IMG/VR virus record: IMGVR_UViG_3300044639_000626 | Span: 1 to 20,337 of that record | Reading direction: 5' to 3' (one strand) | Length of the DNA stretch: 20,337 bases | Origin: a virus | Shown: in pieces, positions 18,858 through 20,337 of the stretch | Numbering within the stretch: position 1 is the first letter of the stretch | Layout of the letters: each line of letters starts with the position of its first letter | The notes under the pieces: generated by a model | The model's database searches: none | Seen by the model: only the letters and a program-made list of their open reading frames with translations | Told to the model about the DNA's origin: nothing | Position numbers and translations under genes: made by a program

Positions 18858-19493
18858 TCAGGCAGACCGACGACGACGGCCAGCGGGAGCAGGCGCGGGG
18901 GCTTCGACAGCAACCTCAGGCTCACCGTCCATGCTGACCCACTCTTGCACCTCGAAAACCGGAGTGTAGATTTTGCCGTAGCTCTTGTGGGCGTAGTGAT
19001 CCTTTTTGAGTTTCACAATTGCCACTGGCTTTGCTTGGTCTTTTTCGACCTGCTCTGCCAACGCTACAGCCAAGGTCTGCACAGAACGCTTACCCCCCAC
19101 TGACGTGGTGGTGTACCGCGCTTCCATGCCCTTGTCTTCACCGCTGATGCACTTGAGGCTCATGCCCACTTGTGTCTCCCAACCTTTTTTGGCGCCGGGG
19201 GGCGCTTCATCAAGCTCGGGCAGCGGTTGGGACACCGACGCCATCTTCTCGGCCAACACTTCACCATCGCCCCAGGCGATAAAGCCGTGGACAAAGCTGA
19301 AAGGGTTGATGGCCCAGGTGGAGTCGTCTTCCACTTCGGTTTGATCGGCACCGAAAACCCAATGGCCAGTCTTGTCCATTTTCAGGATGACCGTGCCGGC
19401 GGGGCCCACGTCTGCTTGGATCGCGCGCAAAGCGGTTGAGAGGGTGGAGACTGCGGGCAAGCCCGCTTGAGAGAACGCTACTAAATTGGACAT
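18858..19493 (-). CDS. Putative ssDNA-binding protein (DUF2815-like by context), 211 aa
   Basis: The ATG at 19493 has AAGGAA 7 bases upstream. The product starts MSNLVAFSQAGLPAVSTLST, with a beta-rich core (GTVILKMDKTGHWVFGADQT, then STWAINPFSFVHGFIAWGDG and WETQVGMSLKCISGEDKGME). A Lys-rich part follows (KPVAIVKLKKDHYAHKSYGK), and the end is a Pro/Ala/Glu linker with GRRRRSA. Beta-rich proteins between a Cas4-like nuclease and a family A polymerase are usually T7 gp2.5-like ssDNA-binding proteins such as DUF2815. The call rests mainly on that synteny, since the start does not look like typical DUF2815. The basic last residues differ from the acidic tail of gp2.5. A hairpin follows the gene. 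Confidence 0.55.
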   Translation of the reverse strand: MSNLVAFSQAGLPAVSTLSTALRAIQADVGPAGTVILKMDKTGHWVFGADQTEVEDDSTWAINPFSFVHGFIAWGDGEVLAEKMASVSQPLPELDEAPPGAKKGWETQVGMSLKCISGEDKGMEARYTTTSVGGKRSVQTLAVALAEQVEKDQAKPVAIVKLKKDHYAHKSYGKIYTPVFEVQEWVSMDGEPEVAVEAPAPAPAGRRRRSA

Positions 19494-19502
19494 TTCTGTT
19501 CC

Positions 19503-20337
19503 TTATTGAAGTTTAGAAAGGGCAGCAGTCAACTGCTTCCCGATTTGAACCACCGCCGGCCTGGGATCACTCTCAGACGCGATGGTGTTACCCGAACTGA
19601 CGGCGACGACCAGATCATCAGGCAGGGCTTGCTTGCGCTTTTTGAGCGCCTTCTCAGCCTTGGCCGGTGAAATGATTGATGTCTCCATCACCTCAGATTC
19701 TGTGAGACCGAACGCAAACAGGGCGACTTTGGCCTTGTCTTCGTCAGTCCACTGTCTGATGGCACGCTTGGCCACCAACTTGTAATCAGGCAGTTTAGCA
19801 CCGCTGTCCAGCATCTGAAGGGCCAGCGCGCGCAGGTCAGCGATCCACTGCTCCAGCATGTCAGCGTTCTTCAGATACGCGCTGATCTGCGGCGCGTCCA
19901 GGCTCTCAATCGACGTCTTCAAGGCACGGTCAACAGCGCCGGTCATCTGTGGGCAGATGGGCTTGGCTGCGCACCAGCGGCAGTGGTCGCCGGTCTTGAG
20001 TTCAGCGTCTGGCTTTTGCGCCAGCTTGACCGCTTGCACCAACTGCAACTCAAACTCAGCGATGCGCTTTGGCGTGGTCACCCAGCGCTTGACTTGGGGC
20101 GGCTGCACGATCACGCATTCGATCTCATCGACGCCATCAAACGCCCACTTGGCGCTTTCAGTGCGCATGGCCGCTGCGGCGTAGAACATCAACTGCGGAT
20201 TTTCCACCACGTCAACCATAACACCATCACCAAACTTCCAGTCCAAAACGACAGCGCGTTGTCCACTCCGACCAATAAGATCAGTACTACCGAACACACC
20301 AGGGAGCAAATCACCAAACCCAACGCGTGTTTCAGCT
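19503..20337 (-). CDS. Cas4/RecB-like PD-(D/E)XK nuclease (DUF2800 type), 5' end outside window
   Basis: The frame is open to the window edge, so the N-terminus is missing. The visible part starts ETRVGFGDLLPGVFGSTDLI, giving the GSTDLIG motif with the first catalytic Asp. AVVLDWKFGDG follows with the D...K pair of the PD-(D/E)XK active site, and NPQLMFYAAAA supplies the RecB-type Q...Y motif. Further on, HCRWCAAKPICP holds three cysteines (C-x2-C-x5-C) like the C-terminal Fe-S cysteines of Cas4 and AddB. A fourth Cys would lie in the missing part. The C-terminal third is Lys-rich and helical. DUF2800 nucleases precede SSB and PolA genes in many phages, as here, with a proposed recombination or end-processing role. 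The stop lies 9 bases before the next ATG. Confidence 0.88.
   Translation of the reverse strand, partial: AETRVGFGDLLPGVFGSTDLIGRSGQRAVVLDWKFGDGVMVDVVENPQLMFYAAAAMRTESAKWAFDGVDEIECVIVQPPQVKRWVTTPKRIAEFELQLVQAVKLAQKPDAELKTGDHCRWCAAKPICPQMTGAVDRALKTSIESLDAPQISAYLKNADMLEQWIADLRALALQMLDSGAKLPDYKLVAKRAIRQWTDEDKAKVALFAFGLTESEVMETSIISPAKAEKALKKRKQALPDDLVVAVSSGNTIASESDPRPAVVQIGKQLTAALSKLQ

Noticed and set aside
1-20337. tRNA genes, CRISPR arrays, insertion sequences, integrase or attachment sites
   Set aside because: No cloverleaf, regularly spaced repeat array, transposase or recombinase motif was seen in reading either strand.

Overview
The window is a piece of a tailed double-stranded DNA phage genome, most likely a podovirus-type phage with a P22-like head. 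The sequence holds a P22-type portal (725 aa), a P22-fold coat protein, a scaffold-like protein, both terminase subunits, tail fibre and spike genes, a family A DNA polymerase, a primase-helicase and a Cas4/RecB-like nuclease. No integrase, repressor gene, lysis gene, tRNA or CRISPR array is visible. Several proteins look like those of phages of Betaproteobacteria (Burkholderiales, freshwater Comamonadaceae-like hosts), but that host guess rests on recalled protein resemblance only.

Layout. From 1 to 11119 everything is on the minus strand and reads leftward as one packed late block: terS, terL, four small Lys-rich proteins, portal, a DUF5856-like protein, two small proteins, a tail-fibre module (adapter, fibre, 58-aa protein, beta-helix spike), scaffold, coat, a hairpin terminator, and a further structural-type gene cut by the window edge. 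Many neighbours overlap by ATGA. The receptor-binding module lies between portal and scaffold, inside what is normally an unbroken head block. It is visibly more A+T-rich than its surroundings, and an 18-codon open stretch without a start lies at its distal edge.

From 11120 to 11770 there is a gene-free control region. Two facing arrays of TGTGG/CCACA motifs flank an A+T-rich core that contains a nearly perfect 20-bp palindrome. A sigma70-like promoter follows, pointing right. This is a candidate origin and/or divergent control region.

From 11771 to 14128 there is an island of ten small plus-strand genes, very rich in CG and GCGCGC words. It includes a 252-aa seven-cysteine protein, a 74-aa protein with a C-terminal cysteine cluster, and two very short hydrophobic peptides. 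It ends at a strong intrinsic terminator (14146-14171). This flipped cassette between two minus-strand blocks is the least explained part of the window and the best place to look for host-takeover or counter-defence functions.

From 14192 to 20337 the minus strand carries the replication block, transcribed in the order nuclease (cut by the window edge), putative ssDNA-binding protein, a 130-aa conserved-looking protein, DNA polymerase, and primase-helicase (TTG start). Together these provide end processing, strand protection, synthesis and fork opening. The late block would then build and fill the head and add the tail proteins.
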